A stretch of DNA of 64,000 nt from Leisingera aquaemixtae (lineage in GTDB: Bacteria; Pseudomonadota; Alphaproteobacteria; Rhodobacterales; Rhodobacteraceae), in NCBI RefSeq assembly GCF_001458395.1, contig NZ_CYSR01000002.1, positions 186,001-250,000 on the forward strand, in the 5' to 3' direction. Numbering within the stretch: position 1 is the stretch's first letter; each line of letters begins with the position of its first letter. The notes beneath the pieces are model-generated. The model did no database searches. It was given only the letters and a program-made list of their open reading frames with translations, and had not been told where the DNA came from. This document shows positions 24,097 to 33,807 of the stretch, one piece after another. A program made the position numbers and the translations under genes.

Positions 24097-25113
24097 ATGC
24101 TGCCACAGCTTTCCTCCCTTGATGATTTCCGCGCCGCACTGGCTGCAGCGCCGGCCCAGGACCAGGCCGCGCTGCAGGGCGCTGCCGCCCGCAACAGCCA
24201 GCTGACCAAACCGCCGGGCGCGCTGGGGCGGCTGGAAGACCTGGCGATCTGGTACGGCGGCTGGCGCGGCAGCGACCGGCCCGAAATCGCCGCGCCGCAG
24301 GTGATCGTCTTTGCCGGCAATCACGGCGTGACAGCGCAAGGCGTTTCGGCCTTTCCGCCGGAGGTTACCGCGCAGATGGTTATCAACTTCCAGCACGGCG
24401 GCGCCGCGATCAACCAGCTGGCCAAGCTGGCAGGCGCCCGCATGGATGTGCATGCGCTGGAGCTGGACCGCCCGGCCGGCGATTTCACCCAAGGCCCGGC
24501 CATGACCCAGGATGAGCTGCTGGCCGCCCTGCGGACGGGCTGGACCGCAGTGGACCCCATCGCCGACCTGCTGGTGGTTGGCGAGATGGGCATCGGCAAC
24601 ACCACCCCGGCGGCGGCGCTGGCCTGTGCCCTGTTCGGCGGAGACGCGGCTGACTGGACCGGCCGCGGCACCGGCGTGGATGATGCCGGTCTTGCCAACA
24701 AGACCCGGGTGGTGGCCGAAGGCGTGGCGCTGCACAAAGACGCCATCCGGGATGGGCTGGATGCGCTGGCCTGCCTCGGCGGGCGCGAGATTGCCGCCAT
24801 GGCCGGCGCCATTGCCGCGGCCCGGGTGCTGCGCATCCCGGTGATCCTGGACGGCTTCATCTGCTGCGCCGCCGCCGCCTGCCTGCTGCAAACCGCAGAC
24901 GGGGCGCTGGACCACGCCTTGGCGGGCCACCAAAGCGCCGAGGGCGCCCATCCGGTGCTGCTCGGCAAACTGGGCAAGCAGCCGCTCTTGTCGCTGGGTC
25001 TGCGGCTGGGCGAGGCCTCCGGCGCGGCGCTGGCGATCCAGGTGCTGAAAGGCGCGATTGCCTGTCACAGCGGTATGGCAACCTTTGCCGAGGCGGGGGT
25101 CTCGGACGGCTGA
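24097..25113 (+). CDS. cobT: Nicotinate-nucleotide--dimethylbenzimidazole phosphoribosyltransferase
   Basis: Makes alpha-ribazole 5'-phosphate from dimethylbenzimidazole and nicotinate mononucleotide. The 338-aa protein has [44 protein letters not shown] and the C-terminal GHQSAEGAH motif, all family landmarks; the catalytic Glu is expected near residue 305. The ATG at 24097 has a GAGG site eight bases upstream; ATG codons at 24079 and further up are less likely. It is divergent from cobS. Some databases call this cobU. Confidence 0.95.
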   Translation: MLPQLSSLDDFRAALAAAPAQDQAALQGAAARNSQLTKPPGALGRLEDLAIWYGGWRGSDRPEIAAPQVIVFAGNHGVTAQGVSAFPPEVTAQMVINFQHGGAAINQLAKLAGARMDVHALELDRPAGDFTQGPAMTQDELLAALRTGWTAVDPIADLLVVGEMGIGNTTPAAALACALFGGDAADWTGRGTGVDDAGLANKTRVVAEGVALHKDAIRDGLDALACLGGREIAAMAGAIAAARVLRIPVILDGFICCAAAACLLQTADGALDHALAGHQSAEGAHPVLLGKLGKQPLLSLGLRLGEASGAALAIQVLKGAIACHSGMATFAEAGVSDG

Positions 25114-25137
25114 GCGTCTGTCTCAGTTGCTAAAACG

Positions 25138-25166
25138 AAGCCCCGGCCTGCGCCGGGGCTTTTTTA
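25138..25166. terminator. Terminator between cobT and the Kef-type antiporter gene
   Basis: AAGCCCCGG pairs with CCGGGGCTT, followed by TTTTTT. The final bases overlap the stop of the convergent gene. Confidence 0.85.
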
Positions 25167-27053
25167 TTCGGCGGCCTCGGAGGATTTCTTCCGCTTGCGC
25201 TCTGCCATTTCGAAAATCGCGCTTTCGAGGGCCTTTTCCAGTTCCCGCGCCCGTTCGATATAGGCGGGGTTCTGGCTGGCCGGGGTGCCGGGGACCCAGT
25301 GCTCGGCCAGATCGCGCAGGTTCTGGCGGTCGTGATTGTAGAAAGTCTGCGCCGCCTGCGCCGCCTCGTATTCGGTGAGGCCCACGTTCTCCAGCACGTA
25401 GCGGCCCGCCCGGACCGAGCTGTCGAATAGCTCGCGCACGATGTCGTCGGCGCCGGCCTGATAGAGCTCGTAGACGTGGTTGCGGTCCTTGGCGCGGGCG
25501 ATGATGTGCAGGTCCGGGTAGGCGCGGCGCACATGGGACACCATCTTGACCACCCCTTCGGGATCATCCAGCGCCACGACAAACACCTTGGCCTTGGCAA
25601 TGCCGGCCGCTTTCAGAAGCTCCGGGCGGGTGGGGTCGCCCAGAAAGCTCTTGACCCCGAAGCGGCGCATCAGCTGCACCGCCTCCATGTCGTGGTCCAG
25701 CACCACGGTCTTGAAACCGCTGGCCTGAACCAGCCGGTTGACGATCTGCCCGAAGCGGCCGATGCCCGCGATGATGACCGGGCCTTCCTCGTCGATCTCG
25801 TCCGGCTCGTGCTCCTGGCGGGCGTCGGCCATGCGTTTGGACAGGAAGTCATAGAGGATGAACAGCAGCGGCGTGATCAGCATCGACAGGGCAATCACCA
25901 GCAGCAGCTTTTCCGACAGGGCCGCCGGGATCACATTCAGCTGGCGCGAGAAGGTGAGCAGCACAAAGCCGAACTCCCCGGCCTGGGCCAGGCTGAGGGT
26001 GAACAGCCACAGCCCGCGGCGGCGCAGGCCAAAGGCGCGGCCAACCGCAAACAGCACTGCGCCCTTGGCAAAGATCACCAGCGCGGCCAGTCCGATCAGG
26101 TCGGCGGGATCCGCCAGGAGCTGGCGGTAGTCGATGCCTGCGCCGACGGTGATGAAGAACAGCCCCAGCAGAAGCCCCTTGAAGGGGTTGAGGTCGCTTT
26201 CCAGTTCATGCCGGAATTCCGAGTTGGCTAGCACCACGCCCGCCAGAAAGGCGCCGAGCGCCGGCGACAGGCCGACCAGCGTCATCAGGAAGGAGATGCC
26301 GACCACGATCATCAGCGCCAGCGCGGTGTACATCTCGCGCAGGTTGGAGGCGTGGATGAAGCGGAACAGCGGCCGGGTGAGGTAGATGCCCGCGAGGATG
26401 ATAAAGGCAATGGCGGCGAGGGTGACCAGCGTCACCGCCCAGCCGGGCAGCCCGTCCACCAGCGACAGGGACCCGTGGCCCGCGCCGTGGCTGTCGCTTT
26501 CCAGAATGATGGAGCCATCGCTGGAGAACTGCGGGATTGCATAAGAGCCAAGCAGCGGCAGGAAGGCCAGTATCGGAATCACCGCAATGTCCTGGGTCAG
26601 CAGCACCGAAAAGGCCGAGCGGCCGCCGCCGGTGCGCATCAGCCCCTTTTCGGACAGCGTCTGCAGCACGATCGCGGTGGAAGAGAGCGACAGCGCCAGG
26701 CCGATGGCCAGGCTGACGTGCCAGGGCTGGCCCATCGCCATGGCTGCCCCCATCAGGGCAAGGGTGGACAGCGAAATCTGCATGCCGCCCAGTCCCAGCA
26801 GCTTGTGCCGCATCGCCCACAGCGCGCGCGGCTCCAGCTCCAGCCCGATCAGGAACAGCATCATGACCACGCCGAACTCCGCGAAATGGCGCAGATCCTC
26901 GGTTTCGGTGCCGGTCAGGCCAAGCACCGGGCCGATGGCAATGCCCGCCGCCAGGTAGCCCAGCACCGAGCCAAGGCCGAGACGTGCGGCCAGCGGCACC
27001 GCGATGACGGCGGCTGCCAGATAAACGGTTGCCTGGTAAAAAAACTCTTCCAT
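25164..27053 (-). CDS. Kef-type monovalent cation:proton antiporter
   Basis: A 629-aa inner-membrane protein of the CPA2 family. About 12 membrane segments occupy residues 1-385, with LALSLSSTAIVLQTLSEKG and AGEFGFVLLTF as conserved parts. A cytosolic TrkA-N/RCK domain follows with the nucleotide-binding motif IIAGIGRFGQIVNRL. A charged C-terminal tail ends the protein. It resembles KefB/KefC, which release K+ in exchange for H+ under electrophile stress; the glutathione gating residues could not be confirmed. The ATG at 27053 (MEEFFYQATVYL) matches the family start; 19 codons upstream are open but unlikely. No KefF/G partner is adjacent. Confidence 0.88.
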   Translation of the reverse strand: MEEFFYQATVYLAAAVIAVPLAARLGLGSVLGYLAAGIAIGPVLGLTGTETEDLRHFAEFGVVMMLFLIGLELEPRALWAMRHKLLGLGGMQISLSTLALMGAAMAMGQPWHVSLAIGLALSLSSTAIVLQTLSEKGLMRTGGGRSAFSVLLTQDIAVIPILAFLPLLGSYAIPQFSSDGSIILESDSHGAGHGSLSLVDGLPGWAVTLVTLAAIAFIILAGIYLTRPLFRFIHASNLREMYTALALMIVVGISFLMTLVGLSPALGAFLAGVVLANSEFRHELESDLNPFKGLLLGLFFITVGAGIDYRQLLADPADLIGLAALVIFAKGAVLFAVGRAFGLRRRGLWLFTLSLAQAGEFGFVLLTFSRQLNVIPAALSEKLLLVIALSMLITPLLFILYDFLSKRMADARQEHEPDEIDEEGPVIIAGIGRFGQIVNRLVQASGFKTVVLDHDMEAVQLMRRFGVKSFLGDPTRPELLKAAGIAKAKVFVVALDDPEGVVKMVSHVRRAYPDLHIIARAKDRNHVYELYQAGADDIVRELFDSSVRAGRYVLENVGLTEYEAAQAAQTFYNHDRQNLRDLAEHWVPGTPASQNPAYIERARELEKALESAIFEMAERKRKKSSEAAE

Positions 27054-27156
27054 ACAGAAGGTATCGCAAGCGCGCCGGTACCTTGGCAATGGCTTTGGCA
27101 GCTGCGGCACGCTGATAAGGCAATTCGGCGCCTGCCCGGGGGCCGGCGCCGCGGAA

Positions 27157-28377
27157 TTATTGCTCCAGCAGGCGGATTTCTTCGCTGAGCTTGCCGATCC
27201 GGTCCAGCCGCCGCGAAATCCGCTCCTGGAAACCGCCGAGCTGGTCGATGATATCGGCCAGGGTTTCGCCAGAATCGGTCAGCCTGGCGCTTTCGATCTT
27301 CAGCAGCACCCGGGTCGAGCTGAGGCCGAGGAAATGCCGGTGCATGACCTGGCAGGCGCTGGTGATGCGCTCGGCTTCCTGATCGACTTCCTTCATGCCG
27401 TCCTGCGAGCGCTTGACCTGGTCCTTCACCAAATCGCCGAGGATCTTGCGCTCGGCCTCCATGTCGACATTCCCCAGTTCGCGGCGTTCTTTTTGCAGCT
27501 GGTTGTCGCATTCGATCAGGATCCGCGCCATGCCTTCGACAAACAGGCTGTTGTTGACGGAGGATTTGATCTTGGCGAAGTTGCTGTTCTTGCCCATCAC
27601 ATGCGCCGCGAACCAGTCCGACATCTCGCGCGACATGGAGCCATAGTTCTGCGACAGCACGGTGACCGGGCCGCCCGACGGCTCAATCCGCGAGGCCAGC
27701 ACCCGCAGGTTGTGCGGGATCGTGTGCATGGCGTCGAAATCGGCGATCAGACCTTCGGTTTCCTCGACCAGGGTTTCGGCATTGCGCAGCATGCCGGTCA
27801 GCTCCCGGATGCGGGCGTGCGGCTGGTTGCTGAGGCCGGTATCGCGGGCGATCAGCTCCTGGCTCAGCGCGTGGGCGGCGAACTGGTGGTAATTCTCGTA
27901 GCCGTGACTGCCCAGCCAGTCGAGCAGGTACTGGGCGCTGTCCTCAGGTTTGACCCCCTGGTCTTTCTCGCGCTTGAGCATCTGGGCGTAAAAGGCGCGC
28001 ACCTCGCCGAACAGTTTGCTGCTGGGCTTGATCCGGGCAGAGAGGTAGCCGTCCTGGCAGGGGACAACCACGGCAAACACCCAGTAGTACAGCCCGTCCT
28101 TGGACTTGTTCTTGACATAGGCGCCCATGGGGTCGCCGCGCTGGATCGTGTCCCAGAACAAAGAAAACACGCCCTTGGGCATGTCCGGGTGGCGGATCAG
28201 CTTGTGCGGCGCGCCGATCAGCTCCTCCCAGGGGTAGGCGCCCACCCGCCGGAACACATAGTTCCCGGCCTGGATCACGCCGCGGCCGTCAGTCCTGGAG
28301 AAGAACACTTCATGGAGGCCAAAGGGAGCCTCGCCGCTGCTTGGGCGCGTTTCAACACGGCGGTCAACAAAAGACAC
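27157..28377 (-). CDS. Aer-like PAS-domain protein without a methyl-accepting domain
   Basis: The N-terminus (residues 10-120) is an Aer-type PAS domain: GRGVIQAGNYVFRRVGAYPWEELIGAPHKLIRHPDMPKGVFSLFWDTI closely follows the flavin-binding PAS of Aer aerotaxis receptors. The remaining 280 residues are helical with heptad-like segments, but I see no HAMP domain, membrane span or MCP hairpin motif, so it is a soluble sensor of unknown output. No ATG exists near the N-terminus; GTG at 28377 (406 aa) or at 28389 are the candidates. The open frame further upstream runs antiparallel into the Lrp gene region and is rejected. It follows the Lrp-family gene by 65 bp. Confidence 0.72.
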   Translation of the reverse strand: MSFVDRRVETRPSSGEAPFGLHEVFFSRTDGRGVIQAGNYVFRRVGAYPWEELIGAPHKLIRHPDMPKGVFSLFWDTIQRGDPMGAYVKNKSKDGLYYWVFAVVVPCQDGYLSARIKPSSKLFGEVRAFYAQMLKREKDQGVKPEDSAQYLLDWLGSHGYENYHQFAAHALSQELIARDTGLSNQPHARIRELTGMLRNAETLVEETEGLIADFDAMHTIPHNLRVLASRIEPSGGPVTVLSQNYGSMSREMSDWFAAHVMGKNSNFAKIKSSVNNSLFVEGMARILIECDNQLQKERRELGNVDMEAERKILGDLVKDQVKRSQDGMKEVDQEAERITSACQVMHRHFLGLSSTRVLLKIESARLTDSGETLADIIDQLGGFQERISRRLDRIGKLSEEIRLLEQ

Positions 28378-28442
28378 GGCAAATTCCACTTCTGTTTGAG
28401 TAGTCGTTGCGTTCGTCTTACGCCCAAACCCTTCCCGAGTAG

Positions 28443-28898
28443 TTAAGTCGGCAGCGGCGCATCTCGTTTTAATTGTGCCATTACGATCTGGCTCTGGACG
28501 CGTGAAACGCCCGGGTGGGGCAGCAGAATTTCGTGAATCAGCGTGTTCAGCGCCTGCAGGTCGGCGCAGTAGACGCGCAGCAGGTAATCGGCCTCGCCGG
28601 TCATCGTCCAGGCGGAGGTGATCTGCGGCTGGCTGGCCACCAGCCGGGCGAACCCCTTGGACTGCTCGGGGCCGTGGCTGCCCAGATGCACCTGCACAAA
28701 TCCCTGCACCGCAAGCCCCAGTTTGGCCGGGTTCAGCCGCGCCGCATAGCCCTCGATATAGCCTTCCGTCTCCAGCCGCTGGCGCCGCCGCCCGGCCTGG
28801 CTGGGCGACAGGTTGAGCAGCTCGCCAAGCTGCTGCGCGGTCAGATGCGCGTCTTTTTGCAGCGCCGCGAGAAGTTTCGTGTCTGTCGGATCCAGCAT
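28443..28898 (-). CDS. Lrp/AsnC family transcriptional regulator
   Basis: A 151-aa regulator: N-terminal helix-turn-helix (DTKLLAALQKDAHLTAQQLGELLNLSPSQAGRRRQRLE) and a C-terminal RAM effector domain (ITSAWTMTGEADYLLRVYCADLQALNTLIHE). It is divergent from hppD across 152 bp, so it probably controls that gene, perhaps in response to an aromatic or branched amino acid. GAAAACCTG words recur in the shared region (28930 and 28974). Confidence 0.9.
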   Translation of the reverse strand: MLDPTDTKLLAALQKDAHLTAQQLGELLNLSPSQAGRRRQRLETEGYIEGYAARLNPAKLGLAVQGFVQVHLGSHGPEQSKGFARLVASQPQITSAWTMTGEADYLLRVYCADLQALNTLIHEILLPHPGVSRVQSQIVMAQLKRDAPLPT

Positions 28899-29050
28899 GC
28901 GGGATTTCTCCGTTTTTCAGGAAGAATGTGAAAAACCTGCGCATAAAGCAAGCGGCGCGCGCTAAACTACGCGGAAAACCTGTATCGGAAATGCGGTATT
29001 CTTGGCGCAAGATTTAATCCTGTCCCCACATCAGATGAAGGAGACGCGCA

Positions 29051-30151
<1,101 letters not shown>

Positions 30152-30173
30152 CCGCTGGCGCTTGAGTGACAGG

Positions 30174-30203
30174 GCCGGGTCCGCACTGCGGGCCCGGCTT
30201 TTT
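30174..30203 (+). terminator. Terminator after hppD
   Basis: GCCGGG-CCGCA pairs with TGCGG-CCCGGC, followed by TTTTT. Confidence 0.8.
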
Positions 30204-30293
30204 CGTGTTCGTCTGCGTGTTCGGGGCCCGGCTGCCTGCAGACCGGGGGCAGGGGGTAGGGGGCAGGGGCAAAATGCCGTCCCGCCCGGATGC

Positions 30294-32846
30294 TTAGCTG
30301 TTGGGCATCTTCAGAGTGCGGTTGCGGCCGCCCTTCTGGTACTGCAGCTGGCTTTCGCCGATGGCAATCACCCGGCCGCCGTCCATGCGGTCGCCGACCC
30401 GCACCTTCATGTAGCGGCCCGACGGCAGCCGGACCAGCGCGCGGCGGTCAGAGGCGGTGCCGTAAACCCCGATCAGGTTCAGCTTGCGCAGATTGAGGGC
30501 GTTGTTGACCGTGGCGCGGCGGGCGACCGACGCTTCGGTCGGGATGCGCGGCGCGGCAGCAGCGGCAGCGGCGGGCACGGCCGCGGCGGTCTGCACCTGG
30601 TTCTGGGCATTGCGGCGGGCGCGGTCCACCAGATTGGCGAAATTCGCAGGCCGCTCGCGCGGCACCGCCGAGGCGGCAATGGCCAGGGCGGTGGCCGCCA
30701 TCTGCTCTTCCCCGGCCGGTTTCACGCTGGCCGGGCGCTGGCGCGGGCGCAGCGAGGCGAGTTCGGCCCGGCTGAGGCCGCCCAGCCGGGCGCGCTCGGT
30801 CTGTTCCTCCAGATCCGCGGGCCGGGCTTTGGGGCGCTTGCGCGACAGCACCTGATTGCGGGCCACCTCTTCGGCCAGGGCTTCGGCGGCCGGGTCGCTG
30901 CGCTCCGGTGCGCGCGGCGGCACCTTCTTCGGGCGGCCCAGGTAGACCGTGATGCCGTCGGGGTTGAGTGTGCCTTTGGGGCTGGCCTTGACCAGTCCGC
31001 GGGCGTCCAGGTCAAAGTCCGCACCCGCCACGGCGGGGGAGGCAATCGCCGCCAGCCTGTCATCCTCGGCAAAGGACTCCGGCTGCGGCAGCGCCACCGC
31101 ATCGGCGGCGATGTCCGGCTGGTCAATGGAGGCGGTATAAAGCTCATCAAGGCCAGGCGCAGCGGGGCTGGTTCCAAGATCCGGCGCAACCGGCCATACC
31201 CCGGTCGCGGCATAGCGCGCAGCCAAGGCCAGTTCGTCCAGCGGCTCTTGCTGCGGTGCCTGCGCCGGGGCGGCAGGCGCCGGCAAGCCTTCCTCCGTTT
31301 CGAAGTCCTCCAGCGCGTCCGGAATTGCCGCGTCAGCCTCAGCGGTCTCGTCAGGCAGCTCCGCGCCATCCGCGGCAGCTTCGTCTTCGGCAGAGGGCTC
31401 CTGCCCGCTGTCAAGCACGTCCGCCAGGGCCGCTTCGCCAGTGGGGGCATCCGCGGCAGCGCCAAGGACCTGCACGCCGGGGTCGGGCTGATCCGCCAGC
31501 ACGCTGACCTGCGGCGCGATGGCGGCATCATCCGCATCCGTGCCGGGCTGCGGCACCACGGCGGCCGGGCTGTCTGCCCCGTCCGGCGGGGGGCTGCCGG
31601 GTGCGCCTTCGGGTGCAAGGCCGCTGTTCTCGGCAGGCGTGTCCGAGAAGAAGCCGCTTTCACCGAATACCGCCCAAACTGCGACAGTGGCCATGAACAG
31701 CAGCAGCAGGGCCGTCAGGATCACCCCAAGGTAGCGCGGCTTGCCTTTGGCTGCCGGTTTGCCGGCATCCTCCTTGGGCAGCGGGGCCGGAGCTGCGGCA
31801 GCTTCACGCAGCGCTGCGGGGGCGGGCGGGATCTTTGGCTGCGGCGCGGCGGCGCCGGCCTGATCCGCGGGCTTGGCCGCAACGGTGGCCCCCAGCGGTT
31901 TCGCCGCAAGAGGCGGGGGAACCCGGTCAGGCGCTGGCGCCGGACCCTGAACAGGCGGAGCTGAGGAGTTTGCGGCCGCAGCTTTGCTGCGGATGCTGGA
32001 GAACCCGTTGCCCTCCTGCGCGGAGCCGCCGGCTGCCGGTGCCGGCGGCGCAGGCGGAAGGCTGACCGGCGCCTTCGCATCGGCGGGCAGCGCCGGGGCA
32101 TCCACAGGCGCGTCTTCTTTTGCTGCTTCCGCGTCCGGTTTCTGCGCGGGCGCCTGGGGCGGCTGCGGCGGGTCCAGGCTGGCGGCCGGAGCGGGCGGCT
32201 GCTGCTCCGCCGGCTGTTCGGCGGCAGTGTCCGCGGACGGCTCCGGTGTGTCCTCTGCCGGGGCGGGCGGGCTGTCTTCTGCCGCGTCCTCTGCCACTGG
32301 CGCCGGCAGCTTGGCCGGGCCGGCAACCTCTACCGCTTCGCTGTCGGGCTCTACCTCGGTGCCGCGGATCGCACGGGTGGTGCCAAAGAACGGCTCGCCC
32401 TGAAATCCGCTGTCTTCGGGTGCCGCGACAAAGCTCACCGGGCCAAAGCCATGCTCCACCGCAAAGGTTTCCGCCTCGTCCAGCGTTTCCAGCGCCACGG
32501 CGGCAACATGGGTCAGGCTGCCGTCGGCGCTGATGTCAAAGGCCAGCTCGTCCACCGGATAAGGCGTCGCCCCTTCCAGCGCAGCCCTGGCGGCGGCAAT
32601 CCGCGCCTCTGCCGGCAGCTCACCGGTTTCCAATGTCAGATAGCGGATCTGGTCCTCTGGCAGGATCAGCTTGCTGAACACGCCGTCCGGCGCCAGCCGC
32701 AGCGCATCGGCGCGTATGTCCGCCAGCGCAGCAGGCAGATCCCCGGCGTCAAACGGGGTGCTGCCCACGTGCCGCCAGCCGTCTTCGGCGCGATAGAGAA
32801 GCGCAATACCATCAGCGGAAAGCGAAAGAGCAAAAGCCGGTTTCAT
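30294..32846 (-). CDS. Large single-span membrane protein with PilP-like C-terminus
   Basis: An 850-aa protein. Residues 1-160 form a small alpha/beta domain (MKPAFALSLSADGIALLYRAEDG). About 170-375 is a Pro/Ala/Glu-rich disordered stretch, then one membrane span (YLGVILTALLLLFMATVAVWAVFG), a second long acidic linker with RP-rich patches, and a C-terminal domain of about 65 residues (LIGVYGTASDRRALVRLPSGRYMKVRVGDRMDGGRVIAIGES) resembling PilP/secretin-pilotin domains. In related genomes such proteins are often mislabelled translation initiation factor 2. An ATG at 32873 is also possible. A role linking cytoplasm and periplasm is inferred only. Confidence 0.75.
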   Translation of the reverse strand: MKPAFALSLSADGIALLYRAEDGWRHVGSTPFDAGDLPAALADIRADALRLAPDGVFSKLILPEDQIRYLTLETGELPAEARIAAARAALEGATPYPVDELAFDISADGSLTHVAAVALETLDEAETFAVEHGFGPVSFVAAPEDSGFQGEPFFGTTRAIRGTEVEPDSEAVEVAGPAKLPAPVAEDAAEDSPPAPAEDTPEPSADTAAEQPAEQQPPAPAASLDPPQPPQAPAQKPDAEAAKEDAPVDAPALPADAKAPVSLPPAPPAPAAGGSAQEGNGFSSIRSKAAAANSSAPPVQGPAPAPDRVPPPLAAKPLGATVAAKPADQAGAAAPQPKIPPAPAALREAAAAPAPLPKEDAGKPAAKGKPRYLGVILTALLLLFMATVAVWAVFGESGFFSDTPAENSGLAPEGAPGSPPPDGADSPAAVVPQPGTDADDAAIAPQVSVLADQPDPGVQVLGAAADAPTGEAALADVLDSGQEPSAEDEAAADGAELPDETAEADAAIPDALEDFETEEGLPAPAAPAQAPQQEPLDELALAARYAATGVWPVAPDLGTSPAAPGLDELYTASIDQPDIAADAVALPQPESFAEDDRLAAIASPAVAGADFDLDARGLVKASPKGTLNPDGITVYLGRPKKVPPRAPERSDPAAEALAEEVARNQVLSRKRPKARPADLEEQTERARLGGLSRAELASLRPRQRPASVKPAGEEQMAATALAIAASAVPRERPANFANLVDRARRNAQNQVQTAAAVPAAAAAAAPRIPTEASVARRATVNNALNLRKLNLIGVYGTASDRRALVRLPSGRYMKVRVGDRMDGGRVIAIGESQLQYQKGGRNRTLKMPNS

Positions 32847-33023
32847 GCCGTGGGTCAAACCATCCAAATCCATACTGCCCGGGGCCGCCCGACGCGCCCG
32901 GTGTTTTGCCGCGGACCTTAAAGCAGGAGATTGCCGAGTTAAAGGAAAAGACTTCCGGCGGGGCTTGCGGGCGGCAGTTTGCCGTCCCCATCTAAGGGGC
33001 ATTCGAAAAAGGAGCTTTTGAAG

Positions 33024-33755
33024 ATGAAAGCAAGGAAACTTCTGGCCGCCGCACTGATGCTGTCGATGGGGGCAGGCGCTGCAGCCGCAAGCGAAGCCGC
33101 CGCGCAGCGGCAGATCACGGTCAATGGCGAAAGCACCCTGCAGATGGCGCCGGAACTGGCAACCATCACCCTGGGCGTGACCGAGGAGGCAGAGGAAGCC
33201 GCGGCTGCCATGGCGGCTGTGTCCGAGGCGATGGGGGCGGTGATTGCGCAGCTGAAAGACGGCGGCATCGCCGGTGCCGACATGCAGACCCAGCAGATCG
33301 CGATGCATCCGGTCTGGTCGCAGGACCGCTCCTACGACAACGGCGGCCGGCGCGAGATCACTGGTTTTCAGGCGTCGAACACGCTGATGGTGCGGGTGCG
33401 CGATCTGGACCGTCTGGGGATGGTGCTGGATACAGTGCTGACCGCGGGCGCCAACCAGTTCCAGGGGTTGAGCTTTGGCGTTGAGGATCCCGCCGCGGTC
33501 ACCGACAGGATCCGCGGCGAGGCGGTCAAGGATGCGATGCGCAAGGCGCAGCAGCTGGCCGAAGCCGCCGGCATGGATCTGGGCCCGGTGCGCACAATCA
33601 CCGAGAACGGCGGCGGTGGCGGGCCGCGTCCGATGATGGCCATGGACATGGCCCGCAGCGAGGCGATGCCGGTCGAAGCGGGCGAGCTGACCTTCACCCA
33701 TAATGTCTCGGTGGTGTTCGACATGGCCGAGCCGGGTAGCGCGGCAAGCGAATAA
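33024..33755 (+). CDS. SIMPL domain-containing periplasmic protein (YggE/BP26-like)
   Basis: A 243-aa protein with a signal peptide (MKARKLLAAALMLSMGAGAAAASEAAA) and a SIMPL domain: QITVNGESTLQMAPELATITLGV at its start and VKDAMRKAQQLAEAAGMDLGPVRTI later. The family includes YggE and Brucella BP26, which form ring oligomers in the periplasm and are linked to oxidative stress. The ATG at 33024 was chosen for the signal peptide, with GGAG upstream at 33011. It is divergent from the PilP-like protein gene. Confidence 0.88.
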   Translation: MKARKLLAAALMLSMGAGAAAASEAAAQRQITVNGESTLQMAPELATITLGVTEEAEEAAAAMAAVSEAMGAVIAQLKDGGIAGADMQTQQIAMHPVWSQDRSYDNGGRREITGFQASNTLMVRVRDLDRLGMVLDTVLTAGANQFQGLSFGVEDPAAVTDRIRGEAVKDAMRKAQQLAEAAGMDLGPVRTITENGGGGGPRPMMAMDMARSEAMPVEAGELTFTHNVSVVFDMAEPGSAASE

Positions 33756-33757
33756 CT

Positions 33758-33790
33758 AAAAAGGCCGGGCAGGGCGCCCGGCCTTTCTCT
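33758..33790. terminator. Terminator between SIMPL gene and metY
   Basis: AAAGGCCGGGC pairs with GCCCGGCCTTT; A-rich on the left and T-rich on the right, suiting convergent genes. Confidence 0.85.
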
Positions 33791-33807
33791 TTCAGGTAAA
33801 CCGTGTC

